Below are positions 19,512-28,360 of a stretch of DNA of 64,000 nt, piece after piece. Position 1 is the stretch's first letter, and each line of letters begins with the position of its first letter. A program made the translations under genes and the position numbers. The stretch is from Hyphomicrobiales bacterium (GTDB lineage: Bacteria > Pseudomonadota > Alphaproteobacteria > Rhizobiales > Rhizobiaceae): assembly GCA_900465915.1 (NCBI GenBank), contig UBKJ01000015.1, positions 62,001-126,000 on the forward strand, given 5' to 3'. The notes beneath the pieces were generated by a model. It searched no databases. It was given only the letters and a program-made list of their open reading frames with translations, and was not told the DNA's origin.

Positions 19512-20330
19512 TTATTCGCCGCGTTCGGCGTCGGAGCTTTTCAGCTCCTCCAGCGTCGGCATGGAGACGATGTTGTAGCCCGAATCGACGAAATGCACTT
19601 CGCCGGTCACGCCGCTCGCAAGGTCCGAAAGCAGGTAGAGGGCCGATTTGCCGACGTCGTCGATGTCGACGGTGCGGCGCAGCGGCGAGTTGCGGCGCTG
19701 GTAGCTGAAGATGGCGCGCGCGTCGCCGATGCCCGCGCCGGCGAGCGTGCGCACGGGGCCGGCGGAGATCGCGTTGACGCGGATGTTCTGCGGGCCGTAA
19801 TCGGCGGCCAGATAGCGCACCATGGCTTCGAGCGCCGCCTTGGCCACGCCCATGACGTTGTAGTTCGGGATCGTGCGGGTCGAGCCGCCATAGGTCAGCG
19901 TCAGGATCGAGCCGCCGTCCTTCATCAGCTTTTCGGCGCGCTGCGCGACTTCGGTGAAGGAATAGGCCGAGATCACCATGGTGCGGCTGAAATTCTCGCG
20001 CGTGGTGACGTCGGCGTAACGTCCCTTCAGCTCGGTCTTGTCGGAGAAGCCGATGGCGTGCACGACGAAGTCGAGCTTGCCCCATTTCTTCTCGATTGCG
20101 GCGAAGACGGCGTCGACGCTGGCGATGTCCTCCACGTCGCAGGGCAGGATGAAGTCCGAGCCGAGCTGCTCGGCCAGCGGCTTCACGCGCTTGCCCAGCG
20201 CGTCGCCCTGATAGGTGAAGGCCAGCTCCGCGCCCTGCGCGGCGAGCTGGCGCGCAATGCCCCAGGCGAGAGAGTGATTGTTCGCGACCCCCATGATGAG
20301 GCCGCGTTTTCCGTGCATCAATCCGTCCAT
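19512..20330 (-). CDS. fabI: Enoyl-[acyl-carrier-protein] reductase (NADH) FabI
   Basis: Last reduction step of each fatty acid elongation cycle. The protein is 272 residues from the ATG at 20330 (Shine-Dalgarno GAGGAAC). It is an atypical short-chain dehydrogenase: GVANNHSLAWGIARQLAAQG for cofactor binding, VHAIGFS, and the FabI-type active site YNVMGVAK, whose Tyr and Lys are six residues apart. The C-terminus is longer than in E. coli. The frame extends upstream into fabB, but homology begins at MDGLMHGKRGLIMG. It is the last gene of a leftward fabA-fabB-fabI cluster. Confidence 0.96.
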   Translation of the reverse strand: MDGLMHGKRGLIMGVANNHSLAWGIARQLAAQGAELAFTYQGDALGKRVKPLAEQLGSDFILPCDVEDIASVDAVFAAIEKKWGKLDFVVHAIGFSDKTELKGRYADVTTRENFSRTMVISAYSFTEVAQRAEKLMKDGGSILTLTYGGSTRTIPNYNVMGVAKAALEAMVRYLAADYGPQNIRVNAISAGPVRTLAGAGIGDARAIFSYQRRNSPLRRTVDIDDVGKSALYLLSDLASGVTGEVHFVDSGYNIVSMPTLEELKSSDAERGE

Positions 20331-20343
20331 ATGTTCCTCTCCA

Positions 20344-21567
20344 TCAGCCCTGGTAACGCTGGAAGACCAGCGTCGCATTGGTGCCGCCAAATCCGAACGA
20401 ATTGGAGAGCACGGTGTCGAGCCGAGCATTGTCGATACGCTTGCGCACGATGGGCATGTCCGCGAAGGCGGGGTCCAGCTCCTCGATATGCGCGCTTTCG
20501 CAGATGAAATCGTTGTGCATCATCAGCAGCGAATAGATCGCCTCCTGCACGCCGGTCGCGCCCAGCGAATGGCCGGTCAGCGACTTGGTCGCCGCGATCG
20601 GCGGGCAGTTCTCGCCCGAGCCGAACACCTGGCGGATCGCCTCGATCTCCGGCGCGTCGCCGGCTGGCGTCGAGGTGGCGTGCGGGTTGATGTAGTCGAT
20701 CTTGGTCTTGACGGTGGAGAGCGCCATCTTCATGCAGCGGATCGCGCCTTCGCCCGACGGAGCCACCATGTCGTAGCCGTCCGAGGTCGCGCCGTAACCG
20801 ACGATCTCGCCATAGATCTTCGCGCCGCGCGCCAGCGCCGTCTCGAGGTCCTCGAGCACCAGCACCCCCGCGCCGCCGGCGATGACGAAACCGTCGCGGT
20901 TCTTGTCATAGGCGCGCGAGGCGGTCGACGGCGTGTCGTTGTATTTGGAGGCCATCGCGCCCATGGCGTCGAACAGCACCGACAGCGTCCAGTCGAGGTC
21001 CTCGCAGCCGCCGGCGAACATGCGGTCCTGCTTGCCGTACTGGATCATCTCGTAGGCGTTGCCGATGCAATGGTTGGAGGTCGCGCAGGCCGAGGAGATC
21101 GAATAGTTGATCCCCTTGATCTTGAAGAAGGTGGCGAGCGTGGCCGAGGCCGTCGAGCTCATCGCCTTCGGCACCGCGAAGGGGCCGACGCGCTTGGGGC
21201 CCTTTTCGCGGGTGATGTCGGCCGAATCGACGATGGTGCGCGTCGACGGGCCGCCCGAGCCCATGATGATGCCGGTGCGGTCGTTGGAGACTTCCTCCGG
21301 CGTGAGGCCCGCGTCGGCGATGGCCTGGTCCATGGCGACGTGGTTCCACGCCGTGCCGCGGCCGTGGAAGCGCATGGCGCGGCGGTCGACCAGCGCCTCG
21401 ACGTCGATCTTCGGCGCGCCGTGCACCTGGCAGCGGAAGCCCAGCTCCGCATATTCCTCGGCGCGGGTGATGCCGGACTTGGCCTCGCGCAGCGACTGCG
21501 TCACCTCTTCCGTATTGTTGCCGATCGAGGATACGATCCCCATACCCGTTACGACGACACGCCGCAT
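20344..21567 (-). CDS. fabB: Beta-ketoacyl-ACP synthase I FabB
   Basis: Condensing enzyme required for elongating unsaturated acyl chains. It has 407 residues from the ATG at 21567 (AAGGAGAAC upstream). Catalytic residues can be followed: Cys in [12 protein letters not shown], His in [12 protein letters not shown], His in [13 protein letters not shown], and the glycine-rich [10 protein letters not shown] near the end. The SSACATS version is typical of FabB rather than FabF. It lies 13 bp upstream of fabI and 127 bp downstream of fabA, all on the minus strand. Confidence 0.96.
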   Translation of the reverse strand: MRRVVVTGMGIVSSIGNNTEEVTQSLREAKSGITRAEEYAELGFRCQVHGAPKIDVEALVDRRAMRFHGRGTAWNHVAMDQAIADAGLTPEEVSNDRTGIIMGSGGPSTRTIVDSADITREKGPKRVGPFAVPKAMSSTASATLATFFKIKGINYSISSACATSNHCIGNAYEMIQYGKQDRMFAGGCEDLDWTLSVLFDAMGAMASKYNDTPSTASRAYDKNRDGFVIAGGAGVLVLEDLETALARGAKIYGEIVGYGATSDGYDMVAPSGEGAIRCMKMALSTVKTKIDYINPHATSTPAGDAPEIEAIRQVFGSGENCPPIAATKSLTGHSLGATGVQEAIYSLLMMHNDFICESAHIEELDPAFADMPIVRKRIDNARLDTVLSNSFGFGGTNATLVFQRYQG

Positions 21568-21694
21568 CGCGTTCTCCTTTGCGCCTGTTGACCGTTCGGC
21601 CCTTTGGGGCCGTCCGCTCATATAGGCGCGATGTTCGCATGTTTTGAGCGCCGCCGCATGGATAATCGCTTTTCGCGGCGCCCGTCGAAGATGG

Positions 21695-22207
21695 TCAGGC
21701 GGGGTCTTTGGACAGGCCGACGCGCAGGTCCGTCGCCCGGTAGATGACCTCGCCGTCGGCCTTGAGCCAGCCGTCCGCGGTGCCGAGCACCAGCCGGCCG
21801 CGCATGACGCGCTTGAAATCGATGCCGTATTCGAGAAGCTTCGTGCCCGGCCGCACCATGCCCTTGAACTTCACCTCGCCGGTGGAGAGCGCCATGCCGC
21901 GGCCCGGCTCGCCCAGCCAGCCGAGGAAGAAGCCGGTGAGCTGCCACATGCCGTCGAGGCCGAGGCAGCCCGGCATGATCGGGTTGCCCTCGAAATGGCA
22001 GGGGAAATACCAGTCGTCGGGCCTGACGTCGTATTCGGCGCGGATATAGCCCTTGTCGAACTCGCCGCCGGTCTCCGAAATGTCGGTGATGCGGTGGATC
22101 ATCAGCATCGGCGGCAGCGGCAGCTGCGCGTTGCCGGGGCCGAACAACTCGCCATGCGCGCAGGCAAGCAGCTCTTCATACCCATAGCTCGATTTCTGTT
22201 CCGCCAT
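21695..22207 (-). CDS. fabA: 3-hydroxydecanoyl-ACP dehydratase/isomerase FabA
   Basis: Introduces the double bond of unsaturated fatty acids by dehydrating and isomerising 10-carbon intermediates. The 170-residue protein begins at the ATG 22207 after AAGGGAGG. The active-site His lies in [24 protein letters not shown], followed by [20 protein letters not shown]. The upstream in-frame extension starting at 22288 is not conserved. It is divergent from irr; this irr / fabA-fabB-fabI arrangement is common in Rhizobiales. Confidence 0.96.
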   Translation of the reverse strand: MAEQKSSYGYEELLACAHGELFGPGNAQLPLPPMLMIHRITDISETGGEFDKGYIRAEYDVRPDDWYFPCHFEGNPIMPGCLGLDGMWQLTGFFLGWLGEPGRGMALSTGEVKFKGMVRPGTKLLEYGIDFKRVMRGRLVLGTADGWLKADGEVIYRATDLRVGLSKDPA

Positions 22208-22354
22208 CACGCCTCCCTTGAGGTTCATTCGCTGCGGCCGGACGCATCCCGGCCTGGTTCTGACCAATCGCCGGTCCATCCCTAGCACAGAGTGTTTCCG
22301 GCAGTAAAATGCTGCGAGGGCTTTCCCCGAAAAACTGGGACGAAACCATCGCTA

Positions 22355-22383
22355 TTGATAGTTATTTCGCAAGCGCATATATC
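22355..22383 (+). promoter_or_regulatory. irr promoter inside an inverted repeat
   Basis: TTGATA (22355-22360), an exact 17-nt spacer and TATATC (22378-22383). The two hexamers are part of complementary arms ATTGATA (22354-22360) and TATCAAT (22380-22386), so a dimeric regulator bound to this repeat would cover both promoter elements. The region between fabA and irr (22208-22463) holds nothing else I recognise. Confidence 0.55.
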
Positions 22384-22463
22384 AATGTAACCGGGGTATG
22401 GGCAACAGCCCGTTCCATATTTGACGAAATCGATACAAGCTTGTGACGGGTCGAGACGTGAAA

Positions 22464-22901
22464 ATGTTCAATACGCCCGCCGTTCCGGCGGATCTGATGG
22501 AGGAAAGGCTGCGCGGCGCGGGCCTGCGCCCGACGCGGCAGCGCGTGGCGCTGGCGAGCCTGATCTTCGCGCAGGGCGACCGGCATCTGTCGGCCGAGGA
22601 CCTGCACGAGGAGGCCGTGCGCGCCGACGTGCCGGTGTCGCTGGCCACCGTCTACAACACTTTGCACCAGTTCACCGAAGCCGGCATGCTGCGCATCATC
22701 GCGGTGGAAGGCTCGAAGACCTATTTCGACACCAACATCTCCGACCACCAGCATTTCTTCCTCGAAGGGGAAAACGTGGTGTTCGACATCCCGCATGGCG
22801 AGCGCGGCCAGCCGACCGTCGCCAACATGCCCGACGCGCCGGACGGCATGGAGATCGTCAATGTCGACATCATCGTGCGGCTGCGGCGCAAGACGCAGTA
22901 G
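22464..22901 (+). CDS. irr: Iron response regulator Irr (Fur family)
   Basis: A heme-responsive Fur-family regulator that controls iron and heme genes in Rhizobiales. The winged-helix part contains GLRPTRQRVALASLIFAQ and VSLATVYNTLHQFTEAGMLR. The metal/heme region reads DTNISDHQHFFLEGENVVFDIP and keeps the HxH pair implicated in heme response in Rhizobium Irr; the GCPWHD-type heme regulatory motif of Bradyrhizobium is absent. Start choice is uncertain: ATG 22464 is used, and in-frame GTG codons at 22443 and 22458 are alternatives. Fur family membership and the fabA neighbourhood make the Irr assignment firm. Confidence 0.92.
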   Translation: MFNTPAVPADLMEERLRGAGLRPTRQRVALASLIFAQGDRHLSAEDLHEEAVRADVPVSLATVYNTLHQFTEAGMLRIIAVEGSKTYFDTNISDHQHFFLEGENVVFDIPHGERGQPTVANMPDAPDGMEIVNVDIIVRLRRKTQ

Positions 22902-22916
22902 GAACGCGCCTGGAAT

Positions 22917-22948
22917 GAAAAAAGCGGCCTTCGAGGCCGCTTTTTTTT
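22917..22948. terminator. Bidirectional terminator after irr
   Basis: AAAGCGGCCT (22921-22930) and AGGCCGCTTT (22934-22943) make a 10-bp stem with loop TCG, an A-run before and eight T including the stem's end after. It serves irr and the converging SH3-domain gene. Confidence 0.9.
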
Positions 22949-22967
22949 ATGTGTCGCGCTGAGAGCC

Positions 22968-23531
22968 TCAGTCGAACTGCTCGCCCGGATAGACGCCCCA
23001 CAGATCGGACTGCCGGACATAGCCGCGCACGCCGGCCACGTCCATGCGACACCACTGGCCGGTGCAGTGGCGCACGACGCCGACCACGCCGGGGTCCAGC
23101 TCGGCCGCCACGCCCGCCGTGTCGCTCTCGTCGCGGCGCAGCACGATGGTCTCGCCGGGCTTGCCCTTCTTCCACGGCGCGGTGATGGCGGTGCGCTTGC
23201 CCGACAGCAGCGACTGGTAGACCCAGCCCTCCGAGCCTTCCGCGTCGCGGATCTTGCGCCAGTTCTCGTATTCCTGGACGATCTCCACCGGCAGGCCGGC
23301 CTTCATGAACAGCCACGACACGGCGTAGTCGCGCCCCGGGCCGACGCGCAGGTTGACGCGGGCGGGCTTGAGGCTGACGAAGCGGGGAATGGGCAGGCCG
23401 CTCGGCCCCACCGTCGTGCCGGCGGGCGCGGCGGCGCTGGCCGCATGATGGCGGGACGCGCCCAGCGGGGCCGCGACCATCAGCAGCGCCAGCGCGGCGA
23501 GGAAAGCCAGGAAAAAGCGATGGGAAATCAT
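22968..23531 (-). CDS. Exported SH3-domain protein
   Basis: A 187-residue protein with an N-terminal signal segment (MISHRFFLAFLAALALLMVAAPLGA) and two SH3-like bacterial repeats: the first near residues 55-110 (ARVNLRVGPGRDYAVSWLFMKAG... GSEGWVYQSLLSGKR), the second to the C-terminus (GVVGVVRHCTGQWCRMDVAGV). Such proteins are periplasmic and usually bind the cell wall. The ATG 23531 is used; a TTG three codons upstream has the better-spaced Shine-Dalgarno GAGAGG and may be the true start. It is divergent from the dehydrogenase gene. No specific function is known. Confidence 0.85.
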   Translation of the reverse strand: MISHRFFLAFLAALALLMVAAPLGASRHHAASAAAPAGTTVGPSGLPIPRFVSLKPARVNLRVGPGRDYAVSWLFMKAGLPVEIVQEYENWRKIRDAEGSEGWVYQSLLSGKRTAITAPWKKGKPGETIVLRRDESDTAGVAAELDPGVVGVVRHCTGQWCRMDVAGVRGYVRQSDLWGVYPGEQFD

Positions 23532-23744
23532 TCTGAACAATTGCGACCTCTCGCCGTCCGCCGCCCGGCGTTGCATTCCGTCCGCCGCCTCCGCGCTTGG
23601 CGCCCGGGCGGCCCGATTTTCTTTGTCTTTGCAGGGCCGCCTTGGTAGAGATGGGCGGCCGAAGCACGGAACCCATATTGACCAATCCTGGTTAAGGACC
23701 TCTCAACATGGGCCTTCGGCGGCCTATATTGCTCAGGAAATGGG

Positions 23745-24755
23745 GTGGAGATGTCGATCAGGAAAAAGCCGCTCGTGGTTCTGACCCGAAAATTGCCCGA
23801 TCCGGTGGAGACCCGGATGCGCGAATTGTTCGATGCGCGGCTGAACGTCGACGACCACCGCATGACGCAGGCCGAGATCGTCGCCGCGATGCAGGAGGCG
23901 GACGTGCTCGTGCCCTGCATCACCGACGTGCTGGACGCCGCCGCCATCGAGCAGGCCGGCCCCAACCTCAAGCTGATCGCCAATTTCGGCAACGGCGTCG
24001 ACAATATCGACGTGGCGGCGGCGGCGCGCAAAGGCGTCACCGTCACCAACACGCCGCGCGTTCTCACCGAGGATACGGCCGACATGACCATGGGGCTGCT
24101 CCTCTCCGTGCCGCGCCGGCTGGTGCAGGGCGCCAACGTGCTCAGCGAGCGCCACGGCGTCTGGCCGGGCTGGTCGCCGACCTGGATGCTCGGCCGCCGC
24201 ATCTGGGGCAAGCGGCTCGGCATCGTCGGCATGGGCCGCATCGGCACCGCGGTAGCCCGCCGCGCCAAGGCCTTCGGCCTGTCGATCCACTACCACAACC
24301 GCAAGCGCGTCAATCCGCAGGTGGAGGAGGAGCTGGAGGCGACCTATTGGGACAGCCTCGACCAGATGCTGGCGCGCATGGACATCATCTCGGTCAACTG
24401 CCCCTCGACGCCGGCGACCTTCCATCTTCTGTCGGCGCGGCGCATCGCGCTGATGCAGCCGACCGCCTATCTGGTCAACACGGCGCGCGGCCAGATCATC
24501 GACGAGAACGCGCTGATCGAGCAACTTGAGCAGGGCCGGCTCGCCGGCGCCGGGCTCGACGTGTTCGAGCACGAGCCCGCCGTCAATCCGCGCCTGCTGG
24601 CGCTGGCCGAGCAGGGCAAGGTGGTGCTGCTGCCGCATATGGGCTCGGCCACCATCGAGGGCCGCACCGACATGGGCGACAAGGTCATCATCAACATCCG
24701 CGCCTTCGTCGACGGCCACCGGCCGCCCGACCGCGTGCTGCCCGACCGGGTTTGA
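23745..24755 (+). CDS. D-isomer-specific 2-hydroxyacid dehydrogenase (GhrB-like)
   Basis: NAD(P)-dependent reductase of 2-oxoacids such as glyoxylate or hydroxypyruvate. The nucleotide-binding motif GIVGMGRIGTAVARRAKAFG lies near 165-185. The catalytic Arg is in LVNTARGQIID, Glu in GLDVFEHEP and His in VLLPHMGSAT. The gene starts at GTG 23745 (AGGAAA upstream) or ATG 23751. Its stop codon is directly next to the stop of the converging hydrolase gene, with no base between them. The true substrate cannot be read from sequence. Confidence 0.9.
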   Translation: MEMSIRKKPLVVLTRKLPDPVETRMRELFDARLNVDDHRMTQAEIVAAMQEADVLVPCITDVLDAAAIEQAGPNLKLIANFGNGVDNIDVAAAARKGVTVTNTPRVLTEDTADMTMGLLLSVPRRLVQGANVLSERHGVWPGWSPTWMLGRRIWGKRLGIVGMGRIGTAVARRAKAFGLSIHYHNRKRVNPQVEEELEATYWDSLDQMLARMDIISVNCPSTPATFHLLSARRIALMQPTAYLVNTARGQIIDENALIEQLEQGRLAGAGLDVFEHEPAVNPRLLALAEQGKVVLLPHMGSATIEGRTDMGDKVIINIRAFVDGHRPPDRVLPDRV

Positions 24756-25613
24756 TTATTCAGGCTTGCCGGCGAGCGTGGCCGCGGCCTCGCCGTCGCC
24801 GCCGGCCTTGAGGAACTCCAGCACCGTATGCGCGTAGAGGCGCGGGTTCTCCACCGGCGCGCCATGGCCCGAATCGGGCAGGATGATCAATTCCGCGTCG
24901 GGAATCTGGCTGGCGATGAATTCCGTATGCTCGCGGGTGATCGCCGTGTCGCGGTCGCCGATGACGACGGCCGTGCGCACCCCGATCCGCGACAGGTCCT
25001 CGGCCGTGTAGTTGGGCTCGTTGGCCCACAGCGCGTGGATCTCCTGGTCGATGTCGGCATAATGGCGCAGTTCCGGGATCGGCTTGCCTTCGGCGCGCGC
25101 CAGCGCATAGCCGGTGCTGCCGTCGGGCGTCACGTTCGCGGCCTGCGCGAACAGGCTGTTCAGCCGCTCGGGATAGCGCATGGCGATGTCGAGCCCGATG
25201 ATGGCGCCGTCGCTCCAGCCGACCAGGTCGACCTTGTCGACGCCGAGATAATCCAAGAGCGCCACATAATCGTCGGCCATCAGGTCGTAGCTCAGCGGCG
25301 CGTCGGTGCGTGTCGAGCGGCCCTGCCCGCGGCTGTCGGCCAGGATGACGCGGTGGCGGCGGGCGAGGATGGGCAATTGCGCGTCCCAGACATGCTGGTC
25401 CGACAGGCCGCCATGGATCAGCAGCATCGGCGGCCCTTCGCCGACCACGCGGTAGAACATGTCGATGCCGTTGACCTCGGCGAAAGTTGCGGGCGTGGCG
25501 GGAATGCTCATGCAGCTCGACCTTTCCGGCGCGATCTCTGCGGGTGGGACGGCGGCCAGTCCCAGAACCAGCCCGGCGATGCGCACTATTCCGGTTCCCG
25601 TCATCGGCGTCAT
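24756..25613 (-). CDS. Alpha/beta hydrolase, probably exported
   Basis: A 285-residue alpha/beta-hydrolase. The nucleophile Ser is in VGWSDGAIIGL, the acid Asp in VIGDRDTAI and the His in LPDSGHGAPVE; the oxyanion segment is LLIHGGLSDQHVWD. The N-terminal ~30 residues (IVRIAGLVLGLAAVPPAEIA) look like a signal peptide, so it may be periplasmic; a start at the internal Met 35 would make it cytosolic. It begins 1 nt after the stop of the NlpC/P60 gene, so it is the third gene of a MarR-peptidase-hydrolase operon. Substrate unknown. Confidence 0.87.
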   Translation of the reverse strand: MTPMTGTGIVRIAGLVLGLAAVPPAEIAPERSSCMSIPATPATFAEVNGIDMFYRVVGEGPPMLLIHGGLSDQHVWDAQLPILARRHRVILADSRGQGRSTRTDAPLSYDLMADDYVALLDYLGVDKVDLVGWSDGAIIGLDIAMRYPERLNSLFAQAANVTPDGSTGYALARAEGKPIPELRHYADIDQEIHALWANEPNYTAEDLSRIGVRTAVVIGDRDTAITREHTEFIASQIPDAELIILPDSGHGAPVENPRLYAHTVLEFLKAGGDGEAAATLAGKPE

Positions 25614-25614
25614 C

Positions 25615-26475
25615 CTATGGCCTGCGTATGAGCACCGGCCTGTCGTAGAGATAGGCGATGCGCTCGATGGCGGCGGCGAGCGGCTCCAGCGTCACCGTCA
25701 TGGTGTGGCCGCTGGCGTGGATCAGCATGTCCGGCGCGGCGCAGATCGCCACATGGCCCTTCCAGAACACGAGGTCGCCGCGGCGCAGGTTTCTATAGTC
25801 CGCGTCCGGCTCGACCACCTCGCCCAGCGTGTCGCGCTGCATGTCGGAATCGCGCAGCGCGGCGCGCCCCGCCGCCCACAGGCTGAGCTGCACCAGCCCC
25901 GAGCAGTCGATGCCGAAGCCGGAGGCCCCGCCCCACAGATAGGGCGTGTGCAGCAGTGTCTCGGCCACCGCGACGTAATCCGCCGCATGGGCGCCGACGG
26001 GCGCGACATGGCTTGCGACCAGCGCCTCGCCGCTTTCAAGCAGCGCATAGCGCGTCCCGCGCGTCTCCGCCGCGCCGACAATCGCGAGGCGCGAGCCGAG
26101 CGACAGCGCCTTCGTATGCGGAAGCCGCAGGTCGGGTCCTGGATAGACGAAGGTGCGCGGCACGGTCACAAGATGCGTCGGCTCCGCGCCCGGCTTCTCC
26201 AGCGCCGCGGCCGAGACATAGCCCGTATAGCCGTCGCGCTCGGCCTGCGCCCAGCACCAGCCGTCCTCCTCCTCGAACACGTCAAGCGTATCGCCGTAGA
26301 GAACCTGCGTCTGCGGCCCGCTGTCCATGCGCGGCTCGGCGCGCAGGTCGGCGACGGGGACGGCGACGCGCATCGGAACGCCGGCGCAAAAATGGTCGGC
26401 CTCCACCGCGCCGCGCAGCCTTTCGTCGGCCAGATCGGGACGCCATGCGTTCAAACGCCGGTCGATCAGGGTCAA
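25615..26475 (-). CDS. C40 family (NlpC/P60) peptidase
   Basis: A cell-wall hydrolase type cysteine peptidase. SH3-like segments fill residues ~35-170 (MRVAVPVADLRAEPRMDSGPQTQVLYGD and a second repeat). The C-terminal NlpC/P60 domain has the catalytic Cys in GFGIDCSGLVQL and His in KGHVAICAA. No signal peptide is visible. The start overlaps the MarR gene by 4 nt (ATGA), which ties its translation to that regulator. In related genomes a peptidase like this often sits next to a leucyl aminopeptidase, as here. Confidence 0.9.
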   Translation of the reverse strand: MTLIDRRLNAWRPDLADERLRGAVEADHFCAGVPMRVAVPVADLRAEPRMDSGPQTQVLYGDTLDVFEEEDGWCWAQAERDGYTGYVSAAALEKPGAEPTHLVTVPRTFVYPGPDLRLPHTKALSLGSRLAIVGAAETRGTRYALLESGEALVASHVAPVGAHAADYVAVAETLLHTPYLWGGASGFGIDCSGLVQLSLWAAGRAALRDSDMQRDTLGEVVEPDADYRNLRRGDLVFWKGHVAICAAPDMLIHASGHTMTVTLEPLAAAIERIAYLYDRPVLIRRP

Positions 26476-26822
26476 GGCGACAACTCCTTCGCTTTGGCGA
26501 TCACCAGATCGCCCAGTCTCTGCACATGCAGCGCGCCGGCGACCGTCCTTTTTATTAGCACGTTTCGCCGGTCGCTTTCATCACGATGCCGGGAGACGAG
26601 GTCGAGCGCCCCCATCGTGTCGAGCGCCCGCGTGATCACCGGCTTGGACACGTTGAGCTTCGCCGCCAGCCCGCGCACCGTATGCGGCGGCGGCTCCAGA
26701 TAGATGGTGAGCAGGATCGCCGCCTGCCGCGTCGTGAGATCGGGCATCTCGTCCCGCGCCTGCGCGAGCGACAAGGTCTTCAGCAATGTCAGCGCCTGCG
26801 ACGGCCGGAGGTCAAAGGGCAT
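26472..26822 (-). CDS. MarR family winged-helix regulator
   Basis: A short (116 residues) MarR-type regulator, containing mainly the winged helix: LTTRQAAILLTIYLEPPPHTVRGLAAKLNVSKPVITRALD, then the wing LVSRHRDESDRRNVLIKRT. The N-terminal dimerisation helix is reduced compared with the usual ~140-150 residues. It lies between the M17 aminopeptidase gene (70 bp upstream) and the NlpC/P60 gene, whose start it overlaps, so it probably controls this group. Confidence 0.88.
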   Translation of the reverse strand: MPFDLRPSQALTLLKTLSLAQARDEMPDLTTRQAAILLTIYLEPPPHTVRGLAAKLNVSKPVITRALDTMGALDLVSRHRDESDRRNVLIKRTVAGALHVQRLGDLVIAKAKELSP

Positions 26823-26892
26823 GGAGCGCCGCTATCGTTACGGTTCCGTTCCATTCAACGCCGTTTCGGCCGCCGAGGCAAGCGCTTTCGTC

Positions 26893-28269
26893 TCAGCCGT
26901 AGCGTTGGCCCAGCACATGGTGAAGGGCGCGTATGCCCTGCGCCTCGCCGCCGACGGGGGCGGCGGGCTTCTCCACCGGGGTCCAGCCGAAAATGTCGAA
27001 ATGGGCGTAGGCTTTTGTGCGTTCGACGAAGCGGTCGAGGAACAGCGCCGCCGTCACCGAGCCGGCGAAGCCGTCGGTGGTGACGTTGTTGAGGTCGGCG
27101 ACGCGCGAGGCGAGCTTCGGCGCATAGGGCTTCCACAGCGGCATGCGCCACAGCGGATCGGCCGCCGTCCGCGCCGCGGCGGCGATGTCGGCGGCGAGCC
27201 TTTCGTCATGGGTGTAGAAGGGCGGCAGGTCCGGCCCCAGCGCCACCCGCGCCGCGCCGGTCAGCGTCGCCATGCCGATCAAAAGCTCCGGCTTCTCCTC
27301 GTCGGCCAGCGCCAGCGCGTCGGCCAGCACCAGCCGCCCCTCGGCGTCGGTGTTGCCGATCTCCACCGTCGGGCCCTTGCGGCTTTGCAGCACGTCGCCG
27401 GGGCGGAAGGCGTCGCCGGCGATGGCGTTCTCCACCGCCGGGATCAGCACACGCAGCCGCACCGGCAGCCTGGCGTCCATGATCATCGAGGCCAGCCCCA
27501 GCACGTTGGCCGCGCCGCCCATGTCCTTCTTCATCAGGAGCATGCCGCTCGCCGGCTTGATGTCGAGCCCGCCGGTGTCGAAGCAGACGCCCTTGCCGAC
27601 CAGCGTCACCTTGGGATGATTCTCTTCGCCCCAGTAAAAATCGATCAGCCGCGGCGCCTGCGCGCCGGCGCGGCCCACCGCATGGATCATCGGAAAATTC
27701 TTCTCGAGCAGCGCATCGCCCGCCGTCACGTCGAAGACGGCGCCGTGCCTTTGGCCGAGATCGCGCGCCGCCCGCTCCAGCGCCTCCGGCCCCATGTCGT
27801 TGGCCGGCGTGTTGATGAGGTCGCGCGTCAACCGCACCGCCTCCGCCGCGCGCCGCGTCTGCGCCTCGTCGGCGCCGGCGGGCAGAGCCAGCCGCACCGG
27901 CTTGCCCTCGGCCTTGCGGTAGCGCGTGAACTGGTAGCCGCCCATCAGGAAGGCGAGCGCGGCGAGATTGGCGTCCTCGCACAGGCTCTCCAGGTGCCAG
28001 TCGCCCCCGGGCAGGCCGCGCGCCAGCCGGCCGGCCAGAAGCCGCGCCTGGCCGCTGTCGTCCGGCTCGCCGATGCCGAGCAGCGCGCCGGCCACCGCGC
28101 CCTCGGGCGAGGGCAGCACCAGCACGCGGCCGGCCTCGCCGTCGAAGCCGTTGGCCTCGGCCCAGCCGAGCGCCGACGCGGGCGCGCCGGAGCGCTCCAG
28201 CCGGCCTTTGACGACGAGCCAGACCGGACGGCTGTGCGGGGACTTGTTGGACAGGATTTCGGCGGTCAT
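26893..28269 (-). CDS. Leucyl aminopeptidase family protein (M17)
   Basis: Dinuclear metal aminopeptidase. Metal and catalytic motifs are LVGKGVCFDTGGLDIKP, MKKDMGGAANVLG and the M17 signature NTDAEGRLVLADAL. The N-terminal domain (about 170 residues) is the variable part. The 458-residue length is slightly short for the family, as is usual for the alphaproteobacterial group. It probably completes peptide breakdown. It may share transcription with the downstream MarR-peptidase-hydrolase genes. The divergent tadD gene starts 91 bp away, with TTAA-rich sites between. Confidence 0.92.
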   Translation of the reverse strand: MTAEILSNKSPHSRPVWLVVKGRLERSGAPASALGWAEANGFDGEAGRVLVLPSPEGAVAGALLGIGEPDDSGQARLLAGRLARGLPGGDWHLESLCEDANLAALAFLMGGYQFTRYRKAEGKPVRLALPAGADEAQTRRAAEAVRLTRDLINTPANDMGPEALERAARDLGQRHGAVFDVTAGDALLEKNFPMIHAVGRAGAQAPRLIDFYWGEENHPKVTLVGKGVCFDTGGLDIKPASGMLLMKKDMGGAANVLGLASMIMDARLPVRLRVLIPAVENAIAGDAFRPGDVLQSRKGPTVEIGNTDAEGRLVLADALALADEEKPELLIGMATLTGAARVALGPDLPPFYTHDERLAADIAAAARTAADPLWRMPLWKPYAPKLASRVADLNNVTTDGFAGSVTAALFLDRFVERTKAYAHFDIFGWTPVEKPAAPVGGEAQGIRALHHVLGQRYG

Positions 28270-28293
28270 GGGTTCCTCTTGCGCTGCGCCTCG

Positions 28294-28314
28294 TTAACCG
28301 ACTGTTAGGGTTAA
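28294..28314. promoter_or_regulatory. CtrA-like box between the aminopeptidase and tadD
   Basis: TTAA (28294-28297), seven bases, TTAG (28305-28308), then another TTAA at 28311-28314. TTAA-N7-TTAA is the CtrA consensus, so this is a one-mismatch match with an extra half-site. It lies ~50 bp before tadD, part of the pilus locus. Confidence 0.4.
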
Positions 28315-28360
28315 CGGATTATTGATGGAATGGAAATCGGCTTGAGACGGCGGAGGCGAC

